The notes under the pieces: generated by a model
Seen by the model: the letters and a program-made list of their open reading frames with translations, nothing else
Databases searched by the model: none
What the model was told of the DNA's origin: nothing
Position numbers and translations under genes: made by a program
In this document: positions 46,524 to 56,596 of the stretch, in pieces
Position numbering within the stretch: position 1 is the stretch's first letter
How the letters are laid out: every line of letters begins with the position of its first letter
Origin: Thalassospira sp. ER-Se-21-Dark
GTDB taxonomy: Bacteria > Pseudomonadota > Alphaproteobacteria > Rhodospirillales > Thalassospiraceae
Length of the DNA stretch: 64,000 nt
Assembly (NCBI RefSeq): GCF_017922435.1
Contig: NZ_VDEZ01000001.1
Coordinates: 1 to 64,000, forward strand
Direction: 5' to 3'

Positions 46524-47866
46524 TCTTTATTCTCCTGTTCAGGGTCGCTTGGCACGCCATCGCGGCCAAGCGGCTTGTCTTCAAGTTCAAACAGGCGCGA
46601 CAACAGTTTTTGGGCCTTGACCCATTCCACGGTGCCCGCACCGTCTGTTGTCGTCGCCAAATCTTTCAATGCCTGTGTCGGCGTATGCAAAAGGCGATTG
46701 ATCAAAAGCCTTGTCGCCTTTTCCGCGTCCCCATGACTTTCAGCCAGCGCATCTGCGCGTACCGCTTCAAACCGTTTGCGCAGATCGGCGATTGCCGGCA
46801 CGGCTGCGCGCTGCGCACGGTCGCGCACAAAATTATCAATTTCCGCTTCGATCAACGCCCAGGCTTGATCGGCCTTTTCTTCGCGGCCACCGCGCCCTTC
46901 GGCAGCGATCTTTTCCAGATCCTCGATCCGGTAAAAGAAAACCTCGTCAATCTCATCAACTTGCGGATCAATATCCCCCGGCACGGCCGTATCGATCATC
47001 AGAACCGGGCGGAACCGGCGGCGTTTGACTGCCGCCATCGCGCGATCCTTGTCGATCATGTAACGCCGCGATCCGCCTGCGGTCAGAACAAGGTCGGCCT
47101 CGGCCAAAAGCCGATCCAGATCATCGATTTCCGACCAGTGGCAATCCAGCCTGCGCGCCACCAGACGTGCACGGGCGGCCAAGCGATCTGTCACCAGAAT
47201 GCGGCCGATACCCCGTTCCGCCAACGATGCGGCAATCAGTTCCCCCATGTCGCCAGCACCCGCCAAAAGCAGGGTACAGTCGCCAAGATCCCCATGCAGG
47301 TCGCGCGCAACCGATTGCGCGGCGGCGGCAATTGATACAGCCCCCTGCCCGATCCCGGTCTGATTGCGGACCTTTTTGGCAATGGCATAGGCCGTCTGAT
47401 AGACCAGCTCCAACTCGCGCCCGACCAGATCATGCTTGCGCGCGATCCGGTGCGCATCCTTGACCTGACCAAATACCTCGGGTTCGCCGATCACCAGACT
47501 GTCGAGTGACGCCGCGACGGCAAACATATGACGAAGAGCATCCCGGCCAGACCGGATGTAAAGCTCGGTCGCAAGCTGATCCCGATCCAGATCCGCCCAA
47601 AGCGACATCAGATCAATCAGGCGTTCACGCCCGCGTTCGGCCTCGGACGCCAAAAGATGAACTTCGGTACGATTGCAGGTCGAAACGACAACCGCCTGCC
47701 CCAAGCGGGCCTGTTCAATCGCGGCCAAAAACTGTGGCAGACGGGCTTCTTCGATGAAAAGACGGTCGCGGGTATCCTCGCTTGAGCGCCGATGATTGGT
47801 GCCGATCACCATCAGGCGATCCAGCGGCCAATCCCCGGCATCCTCATGCGAAATCGCGTCCGTCAC
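46520..47866 (-). CDS. hemA: glutamyl-tRNA reductase
   Basis: Converts glutamyl-tRNA to glutamate 1-semialdehyde, the first step of C5 tetrapyrrole synthesis. The catalytic Cys lies in STCNRTEVH, and the NADPH domain carries [30 protein letters not shown]. Length, 448 residues, is normal. Many alphaproteobacteria use the C4 (ALA synthase) route instead, so this C5 gene is a useful lineage marker. GTG start, seven bases after the hisS stop; the 3' end overlaps prfA. Confidence 0.94.
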   Translation of the reverse strand: MTDAISHEDAGDWPLDRLMVIGTNHRRSSEDTRDRLFIEEARLPQFLAAIEQARLGQAVVVSTCNRTEVHLLASEAERGRERLIDLMSLWADLDRDQLATELYIRSGRDALRHMFAVAASLDSLVIGEPEVFGQVKDAHRIARKHDLVGRELELVYQTAYAIAKKVRNQTGIGQGAVSIAAAAQSVARDLHGDLGDCTLLLAGAGDMGELIAASLAERGIGRILVTDRLAARARLVARRLDCHWSEIDDLDRLLAEADLVLTAGGSRRYMIDKDRAMAAVKRRRFRPVLMIDTAVPGDIDPQVDEIDEVFFYRIEDLEKIAAEGRGGREEKADQAWALIEAEIDNFVRDRAQRAAVPAIADLRKRFEAVRADALAESHGDAEKATRLLINRLLHTPTQALKDLATTTDGAGTVEWVKAQKLLSRLFELEDKPLGRDGVPSDPEQENKE

Positions 47867-47873
47867 ACCATTC

Positions 47874-49115
47874 TCACTTTTTGCCGATCACATCAGCCAG
47901 TTGATCAAGCGCCACTTCCTGCTGCTCGCCACTGTCAAGGTCACGCAACTGGGCCACACCCTTGGCAAGTTCATCATCCCCAAGGATGACTGCCTTGCAG
48001 GCATTGGCCTTGTCCGCGCGCTTCATGCGCTTTTTCATGTTGCCGGAATAGCCAAGCTCGACCGCGACACCCGCTTCGCGCAGGGTCTGGGCAAGGGTGC
48101 GACATTTTGCCTCGGCCGCGTCCCCCATCGGGATCAGCGCCACGGGGCGTGCACCCGCCGGGGCTTCGCCCACCATCAGCGCCAGGCGTTCAACACCTGC
48201 CGCCCAGCCGACACCAGCCGTCTGCGGACCACCCATGGTCGAAATCAGCCCGTCATAACGCCCACCGGCCATGACAGTGCCCTGCGCACCAAGGGTGTTG
48301 GTGGTGAACTCGAAACAGGTGTGGCAGTAATAATCCAGCCCCCGTACCAGACGCGGGTTCAGTTCATAATTGATGCCGATATCGCCGAGCCCCTCGGTCA
48401 GGCCCTTGAAGAACTCCTTGGAATGCTCGTTGAGGTATTCGGCAAACAGCGGCGCATTGGCCACCAGTTCACGATCCCCTTCGTCCTTGGAGTCAAGGAT
48501 CCGTAACGGGTTCTTTTCAAGACGCGACCGACTGTCTTCCGACAGCTTGTCAAAATGGCCCTTGAAGTAATCAACCAGCACATCGCGATACGCCGCACGG
48601 CTTTCCGGATCACCAAGGGTGTTAAGTTCAAGCGTGATGCTGCCCCAAAGACCAAGGGCTTTCAGGATATGCGCGCCATAGCCGATCATTTCGATATCGC
48701 CCGCGACCTGTTCGACGCCAAGCAGCTCGGCACCGATCTGGTGGAACTGGCGCTGACGGCCTTTTTGCGGGCGTTCATAACGGAACATCGGGCCATAATA
48801 GCTGACCTTGACCGGTGACATCTGCTGCATGCCGTTGGAAATATAGGCACGCGCGATACCCGCCGTTCCTTCGGGACGAAGGGTAATCTGTTCGCCACCG
48901 CGATCTTCAAAGGTGTACATTTCCTTGGTCACGACGTCGGACGTATCGCCAAGGGTGCGTGCAAACACCTCGGTAAATTCGAAGATCGGCGTGGTCATGC
49001 GATGGTAGCCATACAACTCGCCGATTTCGCGTGCGGTATTCGCGATGTAATCCTGCAGACGGTTCTGTTCCGGCAGAAGGTCGTGCGTGCCACGGACGGG
49101 TTGAAGCGATGCCAC
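47874..49115 (-). CDS. hisS: histidyl-tRNA synthetase
   Basis: Class II aminoacyl-tRNA synthetase. Motif 1 region near TPIFEFTEVFARTLGDTSDVVTKEMYTF, motif 2 FRYERPQKGRQRQFHQIG, histidine motif LVRGLDYYCHTCFEF, and motif 3 GGRYDGLISTMGGPQTAGVGWAAGVERL are all present. The anticodon-binding domain is at the C-terminus. The GTG start at 49115 (GTG GCA TCG, Met-Ala-Ser-Leu-Gln) has GGAG seven bases upstream and matches the family. The frame extends a further 36 codons without support. Length is 413 residues. Confidence 0.95.
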   Translation of the reverse strand: MASLQPVRGTHDLLPEQNRLQDYIANTAREIGELYGYHRMTTPIFEFTEVFARTLGDTSDVVTKEMYTFEDRGGEQITLRPEGTAGIARAYISNGMQQMSPVKVSYYGPMFRYERPQKGRQRQFHQIGAELLGVEQVAGDIEMIGYGAHILKALGLWGSITLELNTLGDPESRAAYRDVLVDYFKGHFDKLSEDSRSRLEKNPLRILDSKDEGDRELVANAPLFAEYLNEHSKEFFKGLTEGLGDIGINYELNPRLVRGLDYYCHTCFEFTTNTLGAQGTVMAGGRYDGLISTMGGPQTAGVGWAAGVERLALMVGEAPAGARPVALIPMGDAAEAKCRTLAQTLREAGVAVELGYSGNMKKRMKRADKANACKAVILGDDELAKGVAQLRDLDSGEQQEVALDQLADVIGKK

Positions 49116-49189
49116 TTTGGGTCTCCGATCTAACTTGAATTCCAGATATTTGCGCGAAACATCAATCGGCGCAAACACATGCGAACATG

Positions 49190-49220
49190 AAAATAGCTTT
49201 CCGCCGGTGTGGCGGAAAGC
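49190..49220 (-). terminator. intrinsic terminator between ispG and hisS
   Basis: Perfect ten-bp stem GCTTTCCGCC/GGCGGAAAGC with loop ACACC on the minus strand, followed by TATTTTC. It lies just after the ispG stop, implying that hisS has its own promoter or depends on read-through. Confidence 0.75.
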
Positions 49221-49243
49221 CAAAAGTAGTCAATTAATCTTTG

Positions 49244-50368
49244 CTATTCCGCCGCGGTTTTCTTGGCGGCTTCTTCGGCTTCGATTTTGGCGGCACGTTC
49301 TTCGACCAGTTCGACGATATGGTCGACCATCTTTTCCGTGCTGATATTGTGATCCGGGCGGCCGGAAATATACATCTTGTGGTTCCCACCACCGCCACCG
49401 GTAAGCCCGATATCGGTTTCACGCGCTTCGCCCGGACCATTGACGATACAGCCAATGATCGACAGCGAAATCGGGGTGGAAATATGGGCAAGGCGCTTTT
49501 CAAGCTCTGCCACGGTGTCAACCACGTTAAAGCCCTGACGCGCGCAAGACGGGCAGGAAATGATCTGAACCCCACGGGTGCGAAGCCCAAGCGATTTCAG
49601 GATATCAAAACCAACATGGATTTCCTCGACCGGGTCGGCAGACAACGACACACGCAAGGTATCACCGATCCCGGCCCACAGCAGGTTGCCCATGCCAATC
49701 GAGGACTTCACCGTGCCACCACGCAGACCACCGGCCTCGGTAATACCAAGATGCAGCGGATAGTCACATGCTTCGGCCAGGCCGTAATAGGCGGCAACTG
49801 CCAGAAACACGTCCGATGCCTTGACCGAGATTTTAAATTCGCGGAAATCCTGATCTTCAAGGATTTTGGCGTGGTTCAAAGCACTTTCAACCATCGCCTC
49901 AGGGCACGGTTCGCCGTAACGTTCCAGCAGTTCCTTTTCAAGCGACCCGGCATTCACCCCGATCCGCATCGAACAGCCATGATCCTTGGCGGCCTTCACA
50001 ACTTCACGCACACGTTCGGTCGACCCGATATTGCCCGGGTTGATGCGCAGGCATGCGGCGCCGGCTTCGGCGGCCTCGATCGCCCGTTTGTAATGGAAAT
50101 GGATGTCGGCCACGATCGGGACATGCACCTGTTTGATGATGTCTTTCAGGGCCGCGGTTGATTCCTGATCCGGGCAGGATACACGAACGATATCCGCACC
50201 TGCCTCTTCCAGTCGATGGATCTGCGCAACAGTCGCGTTCACATCGGTGGTCAGGGTGTTGGTCATCGACTGCACCGAGATCGGTGCATCCCCGCCAACT
50301 TCCACGTCACCGACACGGATTTTGCGGCTTTGACGGCGTTCAATATCGCGATATGGGCGGACGCTCAT
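49244..50368 (-). CDS. ispG: 4-hydroxy-3-methylbut-2-enyl diphosphate synthase (flavodoxin)
   Basis: Iron-sulfur enzyme of the MEP isoprenoid pathway. The TIM-barrel half holds [39 protein letters not shown]. The cluster ligands are in [11 protein letters not shown] and [16 protein letters not shown]. Length is 374 residues from the ATG at 50368 ([17 protein letters not shown]), with GGAA six bases before it; a TTG at 50380 would add four residues. Flanked on both sides by terminators, so it is probably a single-gene unit. Confidence 0.95.
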   Translation of the reverse strand: MSVRPYRDIERRQSRKIRVGDVEVGGDAPISVQSMTNTLTTDVNATVAQIHRLEEAGADIVRVSCPDQESTAALKDIIKQVHVPIVADIHFHYKRAIEAAEAGAACLRINPGNIGSTERVREVVKAAKDHGCSMRIGVNAGSLEKELLERYGEPCPEAMVESALNHAKILEDQDFREFKISVKASDVFLAVAAYYGLAEACDYPLHLGITEAGGLRGGTVKSSIGMGNLLWAGIGDTLRVSLSADPVEEIHVGFDILKSLGLRTRGVQIISCPSCARQGFNVVDTVAELEKRLAHISTPISLSIIGCIVNGPGEARETDIGLTGGGGGNHKMYISGRPDHNISTEKMVDHIVELVEERAAKIEAEEAAKKTAAE

Positions 50369-50478
50369 TTCCGGTTCCAAAATGTTTTAGATGTCTTGGG
50401 GGTGTATATAGCTTATCAAACGCGGTTTAGAAACCGTTGGCTAACAGATTTTCCGCCAGATTTCGCATAGCTGTCACG

Positions 50479-50506
50479 AAAAAGGCGACCCGTTCGGATC
50501 GCCTTT
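50479..50506 (-). terminator. terminator between the rodZ-like gene and ispG
   Basis: Eight-bp stem AAAGGCGA/TCGCCTTT with a TTTTT tail on the minus strand, after the rodZ-like stop. Confidence 0.75.
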
Positions 50507-50548
50507 CGCATTTTGTCTGTTTTCATCGCCCGCAGGCGTTGGCCAAAC

Positions 50549-51853
50549 CTATTGAACGGTTGGTTCTTCTGCCTGGGTCAGATCACCAACATCAAGCGAG
50601 AAGTCCGAAATCACCGCGCCGTATTCCCCAACCGGCTGGGCTTCAGAACCATCGATGCTATAGGTCAGGGCACCGGCATTGCCGACTTCAAGTTTCAAAC
50701 CGTCACGATTCGGAACCATATAGGTATCACCGGCTGTCAGCATCCGGGTCAGCAGAACATTGCCATCTGCCTCGCGAATGCGAACCCAGCTGGTTTCCAC
50801 CGCCGAAATGGTAACCCGGCTATCAACATTGACCGCGCCAAACACGCGTGCGCCACCGGCCTCGTCAACTTCTGGTGCAGCGGGAACCGATGCAACTTCC
50901 GCTGCCGGTGCTGCCGGCGTTTCTGCGGCGGGTGCCTCTGCGACTTCAGCTTCAACCGCTGCCTGTTCTGTGGTGGTTACCACTTCGTTGGCAACGGGTG
51001 CAGCTTCCTGCGCCGGGGCTTCTGCAACTTCCTCGGAAACGACTGGTGCTTCTGCCGGTTCTTCGGTTGCTTCTGCAACTTCGGCTACGGGTTCAGACGC
51101 GGGCTCTGCGACCGGGGCCTCGGAAACGGTGGTTTCTTCAACCGGTGCTTCCGCGTTGCCGGCACTTTCCGGTGCAGAGGCAACAGGTACCCCCTGATCA
51201 GCAATGACCCGTGCAGGCGTTGTTATTTCTGCCTCGGCGGCCTGTGCATCTGCGGCGTTTTCAAGATTACGCGGCGCTGAATCCTGGCTTGCCGTTGTCG
51301 AGTAGCTTGCAAGTCGCTCTGGCAATGGATCAACCAGATCGGCAATGGTTTTGCCCTGGCTCGACAGGTAGTACCATCCGCCATACGCACCAAGACCAAG
51401 CATAACCGCGATCAGCAATACCGCCCCACCGGGTACACGGCTTTCCTGCACAGGTTTTGGGAAGGACAGTTCACTACGCACGGCCGGCGCATTGCTTTCT
51501 GCGCGGAAGCGACGTGCGATCTCTGCACCGTCCAGTCCAAGATGTTCGGCATATGCCTTCACGAAGCCAAGGCCATACGGACCATTCGGCAATGCCGCAT
51601 AGTCGCTGCTTTCAATGGCTTCGATGTAAATTTTGCGAATACGAAGCATGCGGCAAACGTCTTCGACTGTTTGCCCCAAACCAACACGGGTCGCCTTCAA
51701 AAGGCTCCCGACCTCGGTATAACCACCGATCTGGTCTTTATGTTCGTCCATCACACTGTCATTTGCAGACGAATCCCCGGACAAAGGCCTGAAACGAAGG
51801 CGTTCTCGGGTTTCGTCATCCAAATGATCTTCCTTTCGCTTTTTGATCGCCAA
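50549..51853 (-). CDS. RodZ-like protein: helix-turn-helix, membrane helix, DUF4115
   Basis: Probably a cell-shape or envelope factor that links cytoplasmic MreB-type filaments to the membrane. Residues 48-115 form the RodZ helix-turn-helix (LLKATRVGLGQTVEDVCRMLRIRKIYIEAIE), and 145-168 a single membrane helix. A periplasmic Ala/Glu/Pro/Val-rich linker of about 130 residues precedes the C-terminal DUF4115 domain (VTISAVETSWVRIREADGNVLLTRMLTAGDTY). Length is 434 residues. The start codon is a TTG; an internal ATG at 51751 is possible. It precedes ispG, and the RodZ-IspG pairing is widespread in proteobacteria. Confidence 0.85.
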   Translation of the reverse strand: MAIKKRKEDHLDDETRERLRFRPLSGDSSANDSVMDEHKDQIGGYTEVGSLLKATRVGLGQTVEDVCRMLRIRKIYIEAIESSDYAALPNGPYGLGFVKAYAEHLGLDGAEIARRFRAESNAPAVRSELSFPKPVQESRVPGGAVLLIAVMLGLGAYGGWYYLSSQGKTIADLVDPLPERLASYSTTASQDSAPRNLENAADAQAAEAEITTPARVIADQGVPVASAPESAGNAEAPVEETTVSEAPVAEPASEPVAEVAEATEEPAEAPVVSEEVAEAPAQEAAPVANEVVTTTEQAAVEAEVAEAPAAETPAAPAAEVASVPAAPEVDEAGGARVFGAVNVDSRVTISAVETSWVRIREADGNVLLTRMLTAGDTYMVPNRDGLKLEVGNAGALTYSIDGSEAQPVGEYGAVISDFSLDVGDLTQAEEPTVQ

Positions 51854-51919
51854 CTGCGCACCCCCACGTTACGATCTAGCAATAAAACTAGCAGATATCC
51901 CCACCAAAAGCGATTGTTT

Positions 51920-54202
51920 TTAAAGTTTTACACCGTGATCTATTGCGAAAGCCTTAAGACGCGAACGCAATGATCTGGTCGGATTATCCATTATCGTCAG
52001 AATATAACTCTCGACTTCAGACTTACACATGCTTCTGACCATTTCCTTTACCGGACCAACAGAGGCAGGCGCCATCGACAAGCGTTTAATTCCCAAACCG
52101 ATAAGGGCCATCGCTTCAAGCGGACGTCCTGCCATTTCACCACAGATGGTCAGGCGAACGTCCTTTTGATCGCACAATGTCACCAACTGGCGCATAAATG
52201 CGAACACACTTGGCGACAGCGTGTCATAACGGCCCTCGATCCTCGGATTGCCGCGGTCAGCGGCAAACATGAACTGCAACAGATCATTCGTCCCAACCGA
52301 GAGGAAATCAACCCGTTGCAGCAAGGCAGGAGCCTGCCAGATCAGGGCGGGGACTTCAAGCATGGCTCCGACTTCGACCTTGCGCGGGATAAATCCGCGT
52401 ACGGCTTCACGTTTGAGCTGCTCATCAAGAACCGCCTTTGCCTGATCAAATTCAGCAACTTCGGCGATCATCGGGAACATGACATAAAGATCGCGGTCAT
52501 GCCCGGCCCGGATCAGTGCACGCAACTGATGTACAAGCACTGCCGGACGATCCAATGTGATCCGGATCGATCGCCAGCCCATCGCCGGATTCTCTTCTGT
52601 CATATCCTCCCAATAGGGCAGCAATTTGTCACCGCCCACATCAAGAGTCCTGAAAACCACAGGTCGGCCTTCGGCCTGTTCAAAAATACGGTCATAAAGC
52701 CGGGTCTGATCGGTAATGTCGGGCATGGCGGATCGCACCATGAACGGAATTTCCGTCCGATAGAGGCCAATTCCGTCCGCCCCGCTTTCAATCACATGCG
52801 GAACATCAATCAAAAGCCCGGCATTGACGTTAAGTGAAATCTCCGCCCCGTCGGTCGTTTCCGCAGGAAGGTCGCGCATCTGGGCGTAAAGCGCTTTTCG
52901 CTCTGCCCGGGCGCGCAATGCGCCGTCAATCACCGCGCGCACGTCTTCGCTTGGCCGAACGAACAGCTGGCTGTTATCTGAATCGACAATCAGGGGATCA
53001 CCGGCCTCGACCTTATCAAGCACGCCCTTGACCCCGCCCAGAACCGGGATATCAAGTGCGCGCGCAACGATTGCCACGTGCGAGGTGTGCGACCCTTCTT
53101 CAAGGGCAAGACCACGCAGACGGGTATGATCATAATCAAGAAGTTCTGCCGGGCCGATATTGCGCGCCACCAGAATGATATCATCGGGCAGATCGCCAAA
53201 GGCCGGGGATTGATACTGCCCCGAAAGATGCTGCAGTAATCGGTTGGCCAGATCTTCAAGATCGTGCAACCGTTCGCGCAAATAGGGGTCGGTCACCTGC
53301 GCCATGCGCGCACGGGTATCGTCATGCACCTTCTGGACCGCGGCCTCGGCGGTCAGGCCGGTATGTACCGCTTCGGTAATGCGGTTCAGCCAGCCGGTAT
53401 CCTGGGCAATCATCCGATAGGCTTCAAGGATATCGCCCGGATCATCGCCTTCATCCATGCCGTTGATGCCTGAAACGGCTTCCAGCATCTTATCAAGATG
53501 GTTCTGAAGACCATGCATGGCTTCACGCAGGCGGGTCAGTTCTTCTTCCGGGTCGTCCGAAACCATGCGGTCAATGACGATGCGCGGTTCGTGCAAGACG
53601 GCAATGCCCTTGCCAATCCCCGGTGCCAGACGCGCCCCGCCCAGACGCAGCGGCAACAGCGCGATGCCATCGGCCGGGATCAGTTCCTCCCGGCTGACAA
53701 GTTCGCCACCGGCGACCATTTCGGCCAGCACCATGGCGACGTTTTCAAGGGCTTCCTGTTCGTCCTCGGAATACAGGCGCTCGGTGCGGTTCTGTACGGC
53801 AAGGACGCCTATAATGCGACCACCGCGCAGGATCGGAACACCGATCATCGAATGATAGATTTCCTCGCCGGTTTCCGGACGATAGGCAAAGTTCGGATGG
53901 CCTTGCGCGTCCTTGAGGTTAAGCGGGCGCGCATGGGCGGCGACAAAACCGACAATCCCCTCGCCCACCCGAAGGCGGGTCAAGTGAACCGCTTCCTTCG
54001 ACAGACCACAGGTCGCAAACAGTTCCAGCACCTCGCCCGCACGCATCACATAGACCGAGCACACCTCTGCCACCATATCGGCAGCAATGATGGTCACAAT
54101 CTGTCCGAGGCGTTCTTCAGCAGTCCCCGGTCCAGCCATGACGTCGCGCACACGCTTTAGAAGGCGTCGCGGACCTGTGACTGCGGCGGACGGAATGCTC
54201 AT
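51920..54202 (-). CDS. ptsP: phosphoenolpyruvate-protein phosphotransferase PtsP (EI-Ntr)
   Basis: First enzyme of the nitrogen phosphotransferase system; it takes phosphate from phosphoenolpyruvate and passes it to NPr. The GAF domain (about 25-155) is followed by the EI N-domain with the phosphohistidine motif EEGSHTSHVAIVAR. The PEP-binding barrel carries GIGLYRTEIPF, VGTNDLLQFMFAADR and the catalytic Cys in TICGEMAGRP. Length is 760 residues, normal for EI-Ntr. It starts five bases after the stop of the flavin oxidoreductase gene, with weak AGAGAGA upstream. NPr and EIIA-Ntr genes are not in the window. Confidence 0.94.
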   Translation of the reverse strand: MSIPSAAVTGPRRLLKRVRDVMAGPGTAEERLGQIVTIIAADMVAEVCSVYVMRAGEVLELFATCGLSKEAVHLTRLRVGEGIVGFVAAHARPLNLKDAQGHPNFAYRPETGEEIYHSMIGVPILRGGRIIGVLAVQNRTERLYSEDEQEALENVAMVLAEMVAGGELVSREELIPADGIALLPLRLGGARLAPGIGKGIAVLHEPRIVIDRMVSDDPEEELTRLREAMHGLQNHLDKMLEAVSGINGMDEGDDPGDILEAYRMIAQDTGWLNRITEAVHTGLTAEAAVQKVHDDTRARMAQVTDPYLRERLHDLEDLANRLLQHLSGQYQSPAFGDLPDDIILVARNIGPAELLDYDHTRLRGLALEEGSHTSHVAIVARALDIPVLGGVKGVLDKVEAGDPLIVDSDNSQLFVRPSEDVRAVIDGALRARAERKALYAQMRDLPAETTDGAEISLNVNAGLLIDVPHVIESGADGIGLYRTEIPFMVRSAMPDITDQTRLYDRIFEQAEGRPVVFRTLDVGGDKLLPYWEDMTEENPAMGWRSIRITLDRPAVLVHQLRALIRAGHDRDLYVMFPMIAEVAEFDQAKAVLDEQLKREAVRGFIPRKVEVGAMLEVPALIWQAPALLQRVDFLSVGTNDLLQFMFAADRGNPRIEGRYDTLSPSVFAFMRQLVTLCDQKDVRLTICGEMAGRPLEAMALIGLGIKRLSMAPASVGPVKEMVRSMCKSEVESYILTIMDNPTRSLRSRLKAFAIDHGVKL

Positions 54203-54207
54203 TTGAC

Positions 54208-55236
54208 TTAGCTGTCTCTCTTAACCAGGGATTGAACGGCCTGTTCGACCAACTCTTCGAGGATTTCGGAAACCGGTTGTTCTTTCTTTACCATACCAAC
54301 CGACTGTCCTGCCATAACCGATCCGCTTTCAACATCACCATCAATCACGGCACGGCGCAGGGCCCCGGCCCAGAAATGTTCAATTTCAAGCTGCGCAGCG
54401 CCTTGGTCAAGTTCGCCTGCGCGGAACTTTTCAATCACGGCACGTTGGGTATTGCGGAATTCTTCGGTGCCCTTGTTGGCAAGCGCACGTACCGGAATAA
54501 CCGGGAAACGATCATCAAGCTGCACCGTGGTCACCGCGTCACGCGCACTTGCACGGATAAAGGCCTTTTTGAAGTCAGGGTGCGCAATGCATTCCTCGGC
54601 ACAAACAAGGCGCGTGCCGATCTGGACACCGGATGCCCCTTGCTCAAGCAAACCGGTAATCGCTTCACCGCGGCCAATCCCGCCAGCGCAGAAAACAGGA
54701 ATATCGGAAACTTCCGGCAGGATTTCCTGTGCCAGAACCGTCAGCGATACCGGGCCAACATGGCCACCAGCTTCGCTGCCTTCAATCACCAGCGCATCAG
54801 CACCCGAGCGGATCAGCTTCTTGGCCAGAACCAGTGCCGGGGCAAAGCAGACAACCTTGGCAAATTCCTTGGCCTGCTTGATCGAGGCGGAAGACGGCAG
54901 GCCACCAGCCAGAACCACATGCCCAACGCTGTGTTCACGGCACACTTCAATCAGTTCATTGAGCTGCGGGTGCATGGTGATCAGGTTGACGCCAAACGGC
55001 TTGCTGGTCATTTCCTTAGTGGCGGCGATTTCAGCCGACAACAGATCCGGGGTCATTGACCCGCAGGCAATCACACCAAAACCACCCGCATTGGAGACCG
55101 CCGAAACAAGGTGACGCTCTGAAACCCAGGACATGGCGCCGGCCATGATGGCGTAGTCGGTACCAAGGAATTCCTTGCCCGATGCCCACAGGTTTTCCAG
55201 GCGCGCCCGTGCGGCGTCAATTTTCGGATCACTCAT
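54208..55236 (-). CDS. NAD(P)H-dependent flavin oxidoreductase (nitronate monooxygenase-like)
   Basis: FMN-dependent TIM-barrel enzyme of the 2-nitropropane dioxygenase / nitronate monooxygenase superfamily. Diagnostic segments are IMAGAMSWVSERHLVSAVSNAGGFGVIACGSM near the N-terminus, VIEGSEAGGHVGPVSL, and PVFCAGGIGRGEAITGLLEQGASGVQIGTRLVCAEE. The length, 342 residues, and sequence are closest to bacterial YrpB-type members, whose substrate is often unknown. It begins at the ATG at 55236, with only a weak GAGA upstream, and continues five bases before ptsP. A TTAA-N7-TTAA motif lies about 110 bases upstream. Confidence 0.87.
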   Translation of the reverse strand: MSDPKIDAARARLENLWASGKEFLGTDYAIMAGAMSWVSERHLVSAVSNAGGFGVIACGSMTPDLLSAEIAATKEMTSKPFGVNLITMHPQLNELIEVCREHSVGHVVLAGGLPSSASIKQAKEFAKVVCFAPALVLAKKLIRSGADALVIEGSEAGGHVGPVSLTVLAQEILPEVSDIPVFCAGGIGRGEAITGLLEQGASGVQIGTRLVCAEECIAHPDFKKAFIRASARDAVTTVQLDDRFPVIPVRALANKGTEEFRNTQRAVIEKFRAGELDQGAAQLEIEHFWAGALRRAVIDGDVESGSVMAGQSVGMVKKEQPVSEILEELVEQAVQSLVKRDS

Positions 55237-55343
55237 ATTCTCTGTACCCCAAAGCAGAAACGCAGGAGACCAGTGGTCTCCTGCCATTTCATTACAAAGG
55301 CTGAAACACACTGCTCCAGCTAGTATGTATTATTACAGGTAAT

Positions 55344-55358
55344 TTAACAGCGGCTTAA
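55344..55358 (-). promoter_or_regulatory. possible CtrA-type site upstream of the flavin oxidoreductase gene
   Basis: Perfect TTAA-N7-TTAA between lysC and the flavin oxidoreductase gene. On minus, TTAAGC at its start is followed after 17-18 bases by AATAAT, a possible -10. The motif can arise by chance in AT-rich spacers, so confidence is low. Confidence 0.3.
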
Positions 55359-55375
55359 TCGCCAAACTGTTGAAC

Positions 55376-56596
55376 TTACTCGGCATCCAGACCGTATGCC
55401 GTGTGCAACGCACGAACGGCAAGTTCGGTATATTCCTCTGCGATCAGAACACTGACCTTGATTTCCGAGGTCGAGATGACCTGAATGTTGATGCCCTTTT
55501 CCGCAAGGGTTTCAAACATCTTGCGCGCGACACCGACGTGGGAACGCATACCCACACCAATGATCGACACCTTGGTCACATCAGAGGTGCTAAGCAGTTC
55601 CTGATAGGCAATCTTGTCTTTGTTCTTTTCGATCACCTGAAGCGCACGCTGGAATTCACCCCGCGGAACGGTAAAGGTCATGTCCGTGCTTTTGCCGTCT
55701 TCTGAGACGTTCTGCACGATCATGTCGACATTGATATTGGCATCAGCCAGCGGGCTGAAGATTGAAGCGGCAATACCCGGCTTGTCCGCAACTTTCACCA
55801 AGGTGATCTTGGCTTCATCACGGCTATAGGCAATTCCGCTGACGACTTCCTGTTCCACGATCTCGTCCTCGTCTACAACAAGTGTTCCTTCTGCATCACT
55901 AAAGGTAGAACGGACCTGCACCCGGACGCGATGGTTCATTGCCATCTCGACAGAACGGGTTTGCAGAACCTTTGCACCAAGGGATGCGAGTTCCAGCATT
56001 TCTTCGTAGGTAATCTTTTCGATCTTGCGGGCCTTGGGCACGATGCGCGGATCGGTGGTGTAAACACCATCGACATCGGTATAGATGTCGCAACGATCTG
56101 CGTTAAGTGCCGCGGCAAGGGCCACGGCCGATGTATCCGAACCACCACGCCCAAGCGTGGTGATACGGTTATCGGGTGCTATCCCCTGGAAACCGGCCAC
56201 GCAAACGACTTCACCGCCATTCATGCGCTTATCAAGCTCGGTGGTGTCGATTTCCTTGATGCGGGCCTTGGCATGTGCGCCGTCGGTCTTGATCGGGATC
56301 TGCCAGCCAAGCCAGGAACGTGCAGGCACATCCATGCTTTGCAGCGCCATCGCCAGCAAACCGACAGTCACCTGTTCGCCCGACGATACGATTACGTCAT
56401 ATTCACGTGCATCATACATCGGCGAAACTTCCTGCGCCCAGCCAACCAGTTCGTTGGTCTTGCCCGACATGGCGGACACGACAACAGCAACCTGATTGCC
56501 GGCATCGACCTCGGATTTCACCCGGCGCGCGACATTCTTGATTTTCTCGACATCGGCGACCGAAGTGCCGCCAAATTTCATGACAATACGGGCCAT
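55376..56596 (-). CDS. lysC: aspartate kinase
   Basis: Phosphorylates aspartate at the head of lysine, threonine and methionine synthesis. The N-terminal kinase domain starts ARIVMKFGGTSVADVEKIKNVA and contains TTLGRGGSDTSAVALAAAL and DVDGVYTTDPRIVPKA. Two ACT domains at the C-terminus (about 265-405, NINVDMIVQNVSEDGKSTDMTF and GINIQVISTSEIKVSVLI) bind the inhibiting amino acids. Length, 406 residues, is normal. It leads a run of minus-strand genes, although the start of the next gene is 139 bases away. Confidence 0.95.
   Translation of the reverse strand: MARIVMKFGGTSVADVEKIKNVARRVKSEVDAGNQVAVVVSAMSGKTNELVGWAQEVSPMYDAREYDVIVSSGEQVTVGLLAMALQSMDVPARSWLGWQIPIKTDGAHAKARIKEIDTTELDKRMNGGEVVCVAGFQGIAPDNRITTLGRGGSDTSAVALAAALNADRCDIYTDVDGVYTTDPRIVPKARKIEKITYEEMLELASLGAKVLQTRSVEMAMNHRVRVQVRSTFSDAEGTLVVDEDEIVEQEVVSGIAYSRDEAKITLVKVADKPGIAASIFSPLADANINVDMIVQNVSEDGKSTDMTFTVPRGEFQRALQVIEKNKDKIAYQELLSTSDVTKVSIIGVGMRSHVGVARKMFETLAEKGINIQVISTSEIKVSVLIAEEYTELAVRALHTAYGLDAE

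Noticed and set aside
50749..51207. Alanine-, proline- and serine-rich open frames opposite the rodZ-like linker
   Set aside because: Low-complexity DNA of the periplasmic linker keeps several frames open; none has a start signal or a fold.
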